From JAPYWM01 sp964489015 (GTDB lineage Bacteria > Bacteroidota > Bacteroidia > SpSt-205): a DNA stretch of 64,000 bases. Below, in pieces: positions 40,712-48,140 of the stretch. Position 1 is the first letter of the stretch. Every line of letters begins with the position of its first letter. The position numbers were made by a program, and so were the translations under genes. The stretch is taken from positions 1-64,000 of the forward strand of contig CAZAXD010000004.1 in assembly GCA_964489015.1 (NCBI GenBank), in the 5' to 3' direction. Below the pieces are notes generated by a model. That model saw only the letters and a list, made by a program, of their open reading frames with translations, searched no databases and was not told where the DNA came from.

Positions 40712-41102
40712 TAAGCTAGTCTGCATCGTTCGACGGCGTCCCGTGGCAGCTACGCCAGAAGAGTATGTACGCCAAGCCTTCCTTAGGCGCCTCATCGAGA
40801 TGGGCTATCCTTGGTCGGCGCTTCAGGTCGAATACAGCCTGGGGGATGCTGGGCGGTTTGACGTAGCGGCTTTTACGAGAGAGGGGGCTATCTGGCTTTT
40901 GGCAGAATGTAAACGGCCAGAAGTAGCCAAGGCGCCCCTTGGTCGCTGGCGCACGGCTATCCAGAGCCAACTCCAACGCTATGTTCAGGCCCTGTCGCGC
41001 TGGACTATTCACCACTTGGCTTTTGTGATCGGGACGCAGGTCTATTGTTATCAATTCCAAACTCGACAATGGATAACACAGCTGCCGCTGTATCCCCGCT
41101 AG
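40692..41102 (+). CDS. small HsdR N-terminal-like (type I restriction nuclease fold) protein
   Basis: 136 residues from GTG 40692. RRRPVAATPEEYVRQAFLRRL and EYSLGDAGRFDVAAF followed by WLLAECKRPEVA give the PD-(D/E)xK-like pattern (D then ECK) of the HSDR_N family. Stand-alone versions are common in Bacteroidota and are not part of a restriction system; no methylase or specificity subunit is here. It may bind or cut nucleic acid; function unproven. It sits in a chain of overlapping genes (nuoI upstream, a hypothetical downstream). Confidence 0.75.
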   Translation: MGEKRFDKLVCIVRRRPVAATPEEYVRQAFLRRLIEMGYPWSALQVEYSLGDAGRFDVAAFTREGAIWLLAECKRPEVAKAPLGRWRTAIQSQLQRYVQALSRWTIHHLAFVIGTQVYCYQFQTRQWITQLPLYPR

Positions 41103-41791
41103 CGCGGGCTACGTTGTATCTACTTTTGGAAACGCCGGCGGACGGGTTCGGTCTGTCTCTCGTGCCGGAGCCGCTTCCCAAGGACCTAGCGGCCGATACT
41201 ATCGAACTGTCCCTTTGGAGCGCCGAAGAAAAAACCCTTTTACGGACACATCGGGCCTATGCCGTGTATGAGTTTGCCCTGCAGCCGGCGCCCGTTGTCG
41301 CCTTTTTGGAAGCGTACCGGCACTTGTCTGGCCTATCGGGCTTAGTGGGCGTAGCGAACCCACACGCAGCTACCGCCCATACGGCTAAGTGGATTCATCG
41401 GCTTTTTGCGGATGGGCTTGAGGCGATAGCCCTCGAAACGCCCCCCTTGCACCTATGGACCGGCCTCCTGCCGCTTCAAGTAGAAGTCTCGCTCGCCAAA
41501 CTCTGGGGGGGCCATGCGGACTTTTTATGGCTGCGAACCGTGGGGTATGCCCAGTTTGGCTTGCCAGACTTTGCGCATCCGCTCAAAGATCTCCGTGAGG
41601 TGGGATGGATTCACTCGATTTTTGAGTTAGTTTTTGACTGGGCCTATCATGCTAGGGCCACCTTGGCGCCGGGGGTGGGGCTTGACGTGCCGGAGCGGGG
41701 TCGATTTTTGCTGGATTGGCTTATGCCAGGCGTGCTCGGACTATGGCCGTATGAAGAAGATGCTTCCCTTTCATCAGCCGGCGCTCTCTGA
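41069..41791 (+). CDS. conserved hypothetical protein, possibly DUF4261-like
   Basis: 240 residues from MDNTAAAVSPLARATLY. No signal peptide or membrane helix. The stretch ADFLWLRTVGYAQFGLPDFA recalls the DUF4261 motif, but similarity is weak by eye. Other visible features: an alpha/beta pattern, and a His-rich GVANPHAATAHTAKWIH. It overlaps the HsdR-N gene by 34 bp and the aminotransferase by 41 bp, so it is translated from a tightly packed message. Function unknown. Confidence 0.65.
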   Translation: MDNTAAAVSPLARATLYLLLETPADGFGLSLVPEPLPKDLAADTIELSLWSAEEKTLLRTHRAYAVYEFALQPAPVVAFLEAYRHLSGLSGLVGVANPHAATAHTAKWIHRLFADGLEAIALETPPLHLWTGLLPLQVEVSLAKLWGGHADFLWLRTVGYAQFGLPDFAHPLKDLREVGWIHSIFELVFDWAYHARATLAPGVGLDVPERGRFLLDWLMPGVLGLWPYEEDASLSSAGAL

Positions 41792-42866
41792 GCTAGAACG
41801 GAATTACGTTTTAGAGGCCTTAGAGGAGCGGTGGTGGGGCGGTGGTGCCTGGGTGGAGCGCCTGGAAGCCGCTATGACTCGGCTGTGGCAGCGTCCAGCT
41901 GTGGCTGTTCATTCTGGGACGGCGGCGCTAGAGCTTGCACTTCGTATCCTTCTTCGACAAGCTCCCGGCGAGGTCATCGTGCCCGTGTGGACCTTTACAG
42001 CCAGTGCTGCGGCTATTTATCATGCCGGTGGTCAGATTCGGCTAGCAGACGTGGGGCCGACGCTTCACCTGACGCCCGATACGTTGCTAGCAGCTTGGAC
42101 CCCTCGCACTCGTGGCCTCATCGTAGTACACTATGCCGGGGAGCCAGCGCCTATGGAGGAGCTGCTGGCCATAGCTCGGGCTAAAGGCCTATGGGTCCTC
42201 GAAGACGCCTGTCATGCCCTGCCGAGTTATTTAGCAGGGCGCTTGTGTGGGACTTTTGGGGAAGCAGCCGCATTTAGCTTTCATGCGACTAAGCCCGTCG
42301 CTGCCGGTCAGGGCGGGGCTATCCTTTTTGCGGATCCCGAAAAAGCCTCACTTGCCAAAAGCCTGCGGGCGCATGGCATCTTACGGAGTGACCAGGCTTA
42401 TTGGGATTACGAAGTAGTCGAGCTAGGTTGGAATTATCAGCTTAGTTCGGTTGTGGCTGCCTTGGCTCTGGCTCAGCTTGAGCGCCAGGCGGAGCTGTGG
42501 CAGAAACGTCGAGCTTTGGCGCAGCTATATAGAACCCACCTTCAAGAGGTGCCTGGCCTCCGTTTATATCCTGTTCGGGTGCCTGATCAAGTTAGCTGGC
42601 ATCTTTTTCCGGTCTTTGTAGAAGGCGGGGCCTCCCGACGAGATGCTATTCTCACTAAGATGCGGGCGTTAGGGTTTCCTCTCAATCTCCACTATCGACC
42701 GCTCCATCGCCACGCCGCTTATGCGGCATGGGCGACGGGTCAGCGCTTTCCCCAAGCGGATGAGGCTTATGAGCAGATCATTACCCTCCCCATCTGGCCC
42801 GACATGAGCGCTGAGGCGGCAGCCACCCTCCTTGAGGCTTTTATACGGGTCCTGCGATCTGCCTAA
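41751..42866 (+). CDS. DegT/DnrJ/EryC1/StrS-family PLP aminotransferase
   Basis: 371 residues. The start at 41751 (MKKMLPFHQPALSELE) fits the family N-terminus; the frame upstream is a shadow of the previous gene. PLP-site elements are VAVHSGTAALELAL, PVWTFTASAAAIYHAG, VLEDACHALPSY (Asp) and SFHATKPVAAGQGGA with the Schiff-base Lys. Family members aminate nucleotide-linked keto sugars for surface glycans. The sugar partner genes are not adjacent. The stop is interlocked with the convergent aminotransferase (CTAA). Confidence 0.88.
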   Translation: MKKMLPFHQPALSELERNYVLEALEERWWGGGAWVERLEAAMTRLWQRPAVAVHSGTAALELALRILLRQAPGEVIVPVWTFTASAAAIYHAGGQIRLADVGPTLHLTPDTLLAAWTPRTRGLIVVHYAGEPAPMEELLAIARAKGLWVLEDACHALPSYLAGRLCGTFGEAAAFSFHATKPVAAGQGGAILFADPEKASLAKSLRAHGILRSDQAYWDYEVVELGWNYQLSSVVAALALAQLERQAELWQKRRALAQLYRTHLQEVPGLRLYPVRVPDQVSWHLFPVFVEGGASRRDAILTKMRALGFPLNLHYRPLHRHAAYAAWATGQRFPQADEAYEQIITLPIWPDMSAEAAATLLEAFIRVLRSA

Positions 42867-44068
42867 AAGACGGAAGTTTTTTCGCGGCTATAAATATTGA
42901 GCCCGGCGTGAAGGATTTCAACGGCTCTTTCGAGGAGGGGCAGATCGAGCACGTAAGCGATACGAATCAGGCGCTTGCCCTGTTCTGGCTGCGTGAAAAA
43001 GCCGGTGCCTGGCGCTACCATCACGGTGGTGTTATTGAGATCAAAGCAACTGAGGAGCCATCGGGCGAAGTCGTCACTGTCTGCAATGGGCAGTTCGGGA
43101 AAGAGATAGAAAGCGCCTGAGCTTGCTGGACACGTGACACCGCTAATACTTCGCAGCCCCTCTAAAAGCAGATTTCGGCGCTGCTCAAACGTCGCGCGCA
43201 CCTGATCGTAGTAGTCACGAGGAAGGCTTAGCAGGGCTGCTCCGGCCATCTGTCCTAAGGTAGGGGGTGCTAAGCGTGCTTGAGCCCACTTGAGGGCGGC
43301 CTCTAGCACGTCTAAATTTCGGGAGACTAAGGCCCCAATCCGCGCCCCACAAGCCGAATAGCGCTTAGATAGGGTATCAATGACTACTACAAAGTCTTCT
43401 CCTAGCTCCAGCGCTGAAAAGAATCGGTTGCCATCGTAGCAGTAATCCCGATAGGACTCATCGCTAATAAGCCAGAGATTATGCTTCTTACAGATCTGGC
43501 CGATGGCTCTTACTTCTTCCTCCGAGTAGAGCTTTCCAGTGGGGTTCGAAGGATTACATAGCAAGATCGCTTTGGTTTGGGGGGAAAGCGAGGCTTCTAG
43601 GTCGGCCGGCGCTGGAAGGGCAAAGTCCTCCTTTACATAGCTTTCTACAGCCCGCAAGCGGATCCCCGTGGCATATGAAAGCCCAATGTAATTCGCATAG
43701 GTCGGGTCGATCACTAGCAGCTCTTGATCTGGTGCAAGGAGCGTCAAAAAGGCAAAGAGCAGGGCTTCGGACCCGCCTGTCGTGACGAGAAAGTTGGCTG
43801 GCGTCAGGGTTATACCGTAAATGTCCTGATAAAATCGGGCATAGGCCTCGCGAAAGGCTGGGATACCTCCGGACTCGGTGTAGTCGAGGACTTTGATGCT
43901 GATTTTGTGAAGAACTTCCCAGAAGGGACCTGGGGTGGCGAGGTCAGGTTGACCGATATTGAGGTGCAGGACTTTTTTGCCTTGGGCTTTGGCGGCATTG
44001 GCGAGGGGCACGAGCTTCCGAATTGGAGAGGGTGGCACCTCGCGAGAGCGCAGACTAAGATCTGGCAT
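42863..44068 (-). CDS. class I/II PLP-dependent aminotransferase (aspartate aminotransferase-like)
   Basis: 401 residues. Motifs: HLNIGQPDLATPGPFWE, VTTGGSEALLFAFL, ILLCNPSNPTGKLYSEEE, ISDESYRDY (PLP Asp/Tyr) and IDTLSKRYSACGARIG with the catalytic Lys. It is closest by eye to the aspartate/aromatic aminotransferase 1-beta group; the substrate is uncertain. It has its own TACCTTTG box 4 nt before the start, inside the 3' end of mqnA, so it can be made independently of the menaquinone genes it overlaps by 14 bp. Confidence 0.88.
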   Translation of the reverse strand: MPDLSLRSREVPPSPIRKLVPLANAAKAQGKKVLHLNIGQPDLATPGPFWEVLHKISIKVLDYTESGGIPAFREAYARFYQDIYGITLTPANFLVTTGGSEALLFAFLTLLAPDQELLVIDPTYANYIGLSYATGIRLRAVESYVKEDFALPAPADLEASLSPQTKAILLCNPSNPTGKLYSEEEVRAIGQICKKHNLWLISDESYRDYCYDGNRFFSALELGEDFVVVIDTLSKRYSACGARIGALVSRNLDVLEAALKWAQARLAPPTLGQMAGAALLSLPRDYYDQVRATFEQRRNLLLEGLRSISGVTCPASSGAFYLFPELPIADSDDFARWLLSCFDLNNTTVMVAPGTGFFTQPEQGKRLIRIAYVLDLPLLERAVEILHAGLNIYSREKTSVF

Positions 44069-44771
44069 AGGTCAAAGGTAACGAAAAACCAGCGGTCCTG
44101 TGTTTACTAAGCTTGCGCAGCCAATATCGCATCTCGTGCCGACGGAAGCGGTATTGGATGGCTTGGGTCCAGTAGGTGTGCAGTTGCTCAGGCTGTAAGG
44201 GGCTAGGGGGATATGCTTCTTCGCTCCAGGTAAGGAGCGGCCAAGTCTGAGCCCAGAGCCGACGTAAGCGGTTTTGCCACGGCGGCTTAGCCCACCAGAT
44301 TGCATAGGGGAAAGCGCGTTTGCGCGTGAGAAGGCTACCCAGATCGAGAAAAGTCTCGTAGAGCCTTTGTACCTGCAAGGTGTTATCGCCGATTACCAGG
44401 TAAGCGACATACGAGCTAGGCCAATGCGTAGCGAGCGGAAGCAGGGGGAGGTGCCCCTGCCTCATAAGCCAACTAAGTAAACGAACAGAAGAGGTAGAAG
44501 CGGGGTCTATGATGATGGCTTGCCATCGCTGGGGCGGATGATGACTAGCGAGCCCTACGCTCCATACGGGGCCCTGGCTGGCAATGCCCCAGTTTAGGCA
44601 GTAGTGCAGGTTACGCAGGGCGCCCACAGGCAGCAGCGCTGCGTCTAACTTGCCCGCACGCCAGGCCGTTACGACCCCTTTGGGAGTGTCATAAACCCGG
44701 ACAGGCCAGGGCGTTGTCGCCAATAAGCGGCGATAGGGATAAGCATTGAAGTACCTAAAAAGCCCAATCAT
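44055..44771 (-). CDS. mqnA: chorismate dehydratase of the futalosine menaquinone pathway
   Basis: 238 residues from ATG 44771 (MIGLFRYFNAYPYRRLL). The fold and motifs match MqnA: GLFRYFNAYP near the start, WRAGKLDAALLPVGAL, IASQGPVWSVGLAS and IIIDPASTSSVRLLSWLM. MqnA converts chorismate to 3-enolpyruvylbenzoate, the first step of futalosine-dependent menaquinone synthesis. Sequence is divergent from textbook MqnA, but clustering with mqnE supports the call. It overlaps the phosphatase gene by 17 bp and the aminotransferase by 14 bp. Confidence 0.8.
   Translation of the reverse strand: MIGLFRYFNAYPYRRLLATTPWPVRVYDTPKGVVTAWRAGKLDAALLPVGALRNLHYCLNWGIASQGPVWSVGLASHHPPQRWQAIIIDPASTSSVRLLSWLMRQGHLPLLPLATHWPSSYVAYLVIGDNTLQVQRLYETFLDLGSLLTRKRAFPYAIWWAKPPWQNRLRRLWAQTWPLLTWSEEAYPPSPLQPEQLHTYWTQAIQYRFRRHEMRYWLRKLSKHRTAGFSLPLTYARS
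44073..44080 (-). promoter_or_regulatory. -7 promoter box TACCTTTG of the aminotransferase, inside mqnA
   Basis: Perfect consensus on the minus strand, 4 nt before ATG 44068; an internal promoter within the 3' end of mqnA. Confidence 0.65.
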
Positions 44772-45363
44772 TAACTCCAATCGCAAGCTGTCGTAGGTAA
44801 AAGAAGCCGGCTGCATTGCGGATGCCCCACGAGAGGGTTCCCGGCGTCTGATGAAATCGGCCCCGCTCGGTGGGCGGGTAGCCTAGTAGCTTGCACAGGA
44901 GCAAGCTCAAGGTGTAGCCATGGGACACGATAAGCACGGCGCCGGTTGGTATGAGCTGCGCAAGAAGAGCCAGCCCCTTGTCCAGACGGGTATAAATGCT
45001 TGTTAGGCTTTCGCCACCAGGAGGGGCCCACTGGTAATCCCCGGCAGCCCACCGTTCTAACTGCTCATCAAGGGGGGCCGTCGCACGGGGTTGTCCCTCC
45101 CAAACGCCCCAGTTGACCTCGGCAAATGCCTCCAGCTCAAAGCCCGGTAGCCCCCGCGCTAAAAAGGGTGCTGCACTCTGCCGAGCACGCTGCAGCGGGC
45201 TATAAATGACGCCTTGAAAAGGAACGGCGGCTAGCCGCTCAGCCCAAGTACTGGCTAGCTGATGACCTATTTCCGATAAGGGTAGGTCTAAGCGTCGGCC
45301 TTTCAAGACAGGCGGGTCGTCTACAGTCGGCCCATGCCTCAGAAAATAAAGCGCTTGGCACAT
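44755..45363 (-). CDS. histidine phosphatase (phosphoglycerate mutase-like) family protein
   Basis: 202 residues. RHG motif in LYFLRHGPTVDD, DLPLSEIGHQLASTWAERL, SPLQRARQSAAP, EVNWGVWEGQ and the second catalytic His in VLIVSHGYTLSLLL, giving an intact active site. The layout resembles CobC-type phosphatases (alpha-ribazole phosphatase) or acid phosphatases. It is embedded between mqnE (TAATG overlap) and mqnA (17-bp overlap), so a role linked to menaquinone synthesis is possible, but no phosphatase step is known in the futalosine pathway. Confidence 0.87.
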   Translation of the reverse strand: MCQALYFLRHGPTVDDPPVLKGRRLDLPLSEIGHQLASTWAERLAAVPFQGVIYSPLQRARQSAAPFLARGLPGFELEAFAEVNWGVWEGQPRATAPLDEQLERWAAGDYQWAPPGGESLTSIYTRLDKGLALLAQLIPTGAVLIVSHGYTLSLLLCKLLGYPPTERGRFHQTPGTLSWGIRNAAGFFYLRQLAIGVNDWAF

Positions 45364-46478
45364 TAGGCAGTTGCCATCGGTCTCGCTATCGGGCGGTACA
45401 GCGAATCCCGCTCAACTGGCAGATAACCCGCCGAACGAATTAGATGCTCCAGCGCCTCAGTAGATAAGCGTGGATGAGCCTCCGCGCCAGCCATGCTGTA
45501 AATCTTGGTCGTGTCATCGATCGTGCCATCGAGATCATCCACGCCAAAACTGAGGCTAAGCTGTGCCGTATGGACGCCGATCATCGGCCAGTAGGCTTTG
45601 AGATGCGGGATATTGTGCAGATACAGGCGCGACACCGCATAATTTTTGAGATCTTCGATGGTCGGGACTTCACCTATGTGCGAGAGGTCATTATTTTCCC
45701 GGCGGTATTTGAGTGGGATGAAGCAATTGAAACCGCCGGTTTCGGCCTGAAGCGCTCGAAGCAGGCGCATATGATGTACCCGATGCGTGTAAGACTCAAT
45801 GTGCCCATACAAGATAGTGGCATTAGAAGGGATCCCGAGCTGATGGGCTATCCGATGAATCTCGAGCCACTCTTCTGTGGAAGCCTTGGTCGCGCAGATT
45901 TTTTGACGGATCTCGGGATGAAAGATTTCTGCGCCGCCGCCTGGGATGGAGTCCAGACCGGCTTCTTTGAGGGCAAGCAGCCCTTCTGCGTAAGAAAGCC
46001 GGCTACGGGCACACATGACCTTGAGCTCCACCGCCGTAAAGGCTTTTACGTGAATGCCTGGCAGGATCCGCTTGATTCGCCGGATCATCTCCGCATAATA
46101 CTCTATGCCGCGCTTAGGATGGACGCCACCCACAATGTGCACTTCCGTCACGCCGGTATTTTGATAGCGCGCAGTGATAGCCTCGATTTCGTCTAAGGTG
46201 TATTCCCAAGCGCCCGGCTGGCCAAACTTGCGTGCAAAAGAGCAGAACGCACACTCATAAATGCAGATGTTGGTAGGTTCAATGTGAAAGTTTCTATTGT
46301 AGTAAGCGTTTTTGCCGTGGAGGCGTTCTCGTACTAGCGTTGCTAGCTTAGCCAGTAGGGCAAGATTGCGACTTTCATACAGAGCGAGGGCGCCTTGGTC
46401 AGAAAGCGGAAGTCCCTGAAGAACCTTATCGTAGAGGGCGTTTTCTTCTTTTGACAACTGAGCTTGGAAGGTGGCCAT
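45363..46478 (-). CDS. mqnE: aminodeoxyfutalosine synthase (radical SAM)
   Basis: 371 residues from MATFQAQLSKEENALYD; the longer frame to 46538 was rejected because a TATGTTTG box ends 8 nt before this ATG. Radical SAM motif CxxxCxxC in TNICIYECAFCSFAR, then WEYTLDEIEAI, VHIVGGVHPKRGIEYY, IPGGGAEIFHPEIR and SYTHRVHHMRLLR. MqnE joins 3-enolpyruvylbenzoate and SAM to aminodeoxyfutalosine. The related MqnC is possible by family, but the GGVHP and PGGGAEIF patterns and length favour MqnE. It heads an operon with the phosphatase and mqnA. Confidence 0.87.
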   Translation of the reverse strand: MATFQAQLSKEENALYDKVLQGLPLSDQGALALYESRNLALLAKLATLVRERLHGKNAYYNRNFHIEPTNICIYECAFCSFARKFGQPGAWEYTLDEIEAITARYQNTGVTEVHIVGGVHPKRGIEYYAEMIRRIKRILPGIHVKAFTAVELKVMCARSRLSYAEGLLALKEAGLDSIPGGGAEIFHPEIRQKICATKASTEEWLEIHRIAHQLGIPSNATILYGHIESYTHRVHHMRLLRALQAETGGFNCFIPLKYRRENNDLSHIGEVPTIEDLKNYAVSRLYLHNIPHLKAYWPMIGVHTAQLSLSFGVDDLDGTIDDTTKIYSMAGAEAHPRLSTEALEHLIRSAGYLPVERDSLYRPIARPMATA

Positions 46479-46486
46479 GATAGGTG

Positions 46487-46494
46487 CAAACATA
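46487..46494 (-). promoter_or_regulatory. -7 promoter box TATGTTTG of the mqnE operon
   Basis: Minus strand, 8 nt before ATG 46478. Confidence 0.58.
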
Positions 46495-46514
46495 AATACG
46501 GGCTGCCAAAGCCT

Positions 46515-46552
46515 AAAAAAGCTCAGGTGGACACCCATTGGGCACCCACCTG
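46515..46552 (-). terminator. intrinsic terminator after the TrpB2 gene
   Basis: On the minus strand CAGGTGG pairs with CCACCTG around an inner CCC-AAT-GGG hairpin, followed after 3 nt by TTTTTT. It lies between the TrpB2 stop (46571) and the mqnE promoter. Confidence 0.82.
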
Positions 46553-46570
46553 GTAGTGGAGAGGGTGGCT

Positions 46571-47872
46571 TTAGTCAGCGAGGCGACCTTGGAAGAAGTC
46601 CTCGTAAGCTAAAAGGTCTAGAAGCCCATGTCCACAGAGGTTGAAGAGGATAACGGGCTTTTCGTTTTGCTGTCTAGCTTCGAGGGCGAGGTCAATGACG
46701 GCTTTGACGGCATGGGCGGCCTCGGGGGCGGGGATGATCCCCTCCGTGCGTGCAAAGAAGACCCCTGCTTGGAAGATGTCGGCTTGGGGATAAGCGCGAG
46801 CTTCAATCAGTCCGAGCTCATACAGATGAGACACGAGGGGCGCCATGCCATGATAGCGAAGCCCGCCGGCGTGAATCTTCGGCGGTACGAAGTCATGACC
46901 GAGGGTGTGCATCTTGAGGAGCGGGGTTAGTCCCGCTGTGTCGCCGTAGTCATACCGGTACTGCCCACGGGTGAGGGAGGGACAGGCAGCCGGCTCTACG
47001 GCTACGACGCGAGGCTGAGGCATTTCACCCCGTAAAGCCCGTCCAATAAACGGCAGGGTAAGGCCGGCAAAGTTGCTCCCCCCGCCCACGGCCCCTACTA
47101 AGATAGTAGGCTGTTCGCCCGCTAAAGCCATCTGCTGGAAGGCCTCTTCTCCGATCACGGTCTGATGCAGTAAAACGTGATTGAGTACGCTGCCTAACGC
47201 GTATTTGGCGTGGGGGTCGTCGAGCACATCCTGAATAGCTTCGGTGATGGCAATGCCCAAGCTGCCCGCCGAGTCCGTTTCATGCAGGCTGCGGCCAAAG
47301 GGGGTACGGGGGCTCGGGCTTGGATAAACTTCGGCGCCGTAAGTGCGCATGACAAGCTTACGAAACGGCTTTTGCTCGTAGCTGATGCGAACCATGTAGA
47401 CCCGCGTTTCAAGCCCAAAGAGACGACAGGCTAGACTCAGCGCACTGCCCCATTGGCCAGCTCCCGTTTCGGTGACTAGGGTAGTCGTGTCCTCCTGCTG
47501 GTTGTAGTACGCTTGGGCGATAGCGGTGTTGGGTTTGTGACTACCAGCGGGGCTGACCCCCTCGTACTTGTAGTAAATCTTAGCTGGCGTGTCCAGGGCT
47601 GCTTCTAGCCGTAGCGCCCGCAGAAGCGGTGTCGGCCGATATAGCGCATACGCTTCTAAAACCGCCTCTGGAATCGCCACGTACCGCTCTGCACTCATTT
47701 CCTGGGCCACCAAGGCCTGCGGAAAGAGTCTTAGCAGCGGTGCTGGATCCATGAGCGGCGTTTGCGTGCGCGGATCTAACGGCGGATCTAACGGCTTAGG
47801 CAAATCAGCCAGTACATTGTACCAGGCACGGGGCAAATCCCCGGCGCTCAGTAGGTATGCTCGGGTTTTCAT
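46571..47872 (-). CDS. TrpB2-type tryptophan synthase beta chain-like protein
   Basis: 433 residues from MKTRAYLLSAGDLPRAWYN (ATG 47872). Fold type II PLP enzyme with RPTPLLRALRLE, YKYEGVSPAGSHKPNTAIA with the Schiff-base Lys (SHKPN), ETGAGQWGSAL and VGAVGGGSNFAG (phosphate loop). The N-terminal YNVLADLP and length of about 430 mark the TrpB2 subfamily, which makes tryptophan from serine and indole and is often not linked to trpA. There is no trpA or other trp gene here. A leader of about 210 nt precedes it, with a short ORF containing two Trp codons; a terminator follows it. Confidence 0.9.
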   Translation of the reverse strand: MKTRAYLLSAGDLPRAWYNVLADLPKPLDPPLDPRTQTPLMDPAPLLRLFPQALVAQEMSAERYVAIPEAVLEAYALYRPTPLLRALRLEAALDTPAKIYYKYEGVSPAGSHKPNTAIAQAYYNQQEDTTTLVTETGAGQWGSALSLACRLFGLETRVYMVRISYEQKPFRKLVMRTYGAEVYPSPSPRTPFGRSLHETDSAGSLGIAITEAIQDVLDDPHAKYALGSVLNHVLLHQTVIGEEAFQQMALAGEQPTILVGAVGGGSNFAGLTLPFIGRALRGEMPQPRVVAVEPAACPSLTRGQYRYDYGDTAGLTPLLKMHTLGHDFVPPKIHAGGLRYHGMAPLVSHLYELGLIEARAYPQADIFQAGVFFARTEGIIPAPEAAHAVKAVIDLALEARQQNEKPVILFNLCGHGLLDLLAYEDFFQGRLAD

Positions 47873-47991
47873 AAGGCTTATTTGGGTTTGAAGGGAAAAG
47901 GTGTAATGACAAGGCACTCAAATACACCTTAGCACGCCTTGCGCGTGCTCCGATAAGGCAGCTTGCGAAAAGCTGTGAGATTCGCTTTATC
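47873..47991 (-). promoter_or_regulatory. structured leader RNA between the short ORF and TrpB2, candidate attenuator
   Basis: Read on the minus strand after the short ORF: hairpin CAGCTT/AAGCTG (47970-47975 with 47959-47964), perfect 7-bp hairpin AGCACGC/GCGTGCT (47943-47949 with 47931-47937) and an 8-bp AAGGTGTA/TACACCTT pairing (47923-47930 with 47898-47905) followed by TT and CCCTT. No full U-run terminator is visible, so the control mechanism (attenuation, anti-termination or translation control) is open. Confidence 0.45.
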
Positions 47992-48081
47992 TTAGGCGAT
48001 ACGCCAAACTAACCTCCACGTGGCTAGCCGCGCCCGCTTGGCAGTTAGATGCGTACTCAAAAGCCGTAGGTGGGTTTGCAT
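47992..48081 (-). CDS. 29-residue leaderless short ORF, candidate tryptophan leader peptide
   Basis: The ATG at 48081 lies 4 nt after a perfect TACCTTTG box, exactly the spacing of normal leaderless genes here. The frame encodes 29 residues and ends in TAA at 47992-47994. Residues 22 and 26 are Trp (TWRLVWRIA at the C-terminus), close to the stop as in classical trp leaders, and the next gene is a tryptophan synthase beta-like enzyme. The GGCG-TAT-CGCC hairpin spans the second Trp codon and the stop codon, so stalling there could change folding. Expression and regulatory role are inference. Confidence 0.55.
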   Translation of the reverse strand: MQTHLRLLSTHLTAKRARLATWRLVWRIA

Positions 48082-48085
48082 AGGG

Positions 48086-48093
48086 CAAAGGTA
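48086..48093 (-). promoter_or_regulatory. -7 promoter box TACCTTTG of the TrpB2 leader transcript
   Basis: Perfect minus-strand consensus, 4 nt before the ATG of the short ORF and about 214 nt before TrpB2. No other TAnnTTTG box is seen closer to TrpB2. Confidence 0.68.
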
Positions 48094-48129
48094 CGGAATT
48101 TTGGATTTGCGCAAGGGGGGAATGGCCGT

Positions 48130-48136
48130 TATTTTG
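48130..48136 (+). promoter_or_regulatory. -7-like element TATTTTG of the symporter gene
   Basis: One base shorter than the consensus, 4 nt before the ATG at 48141; the same 7-base variant is seen at nuoI. Confidence 0.45.
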
Positions 48137-48140
48137 CATC

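Noticed and set aside
40692..41102. Type I restriction system
   Set aside because: Only an HsdR N-terminal-like domain; no helicase part, methylase or specificity subunit nearby.
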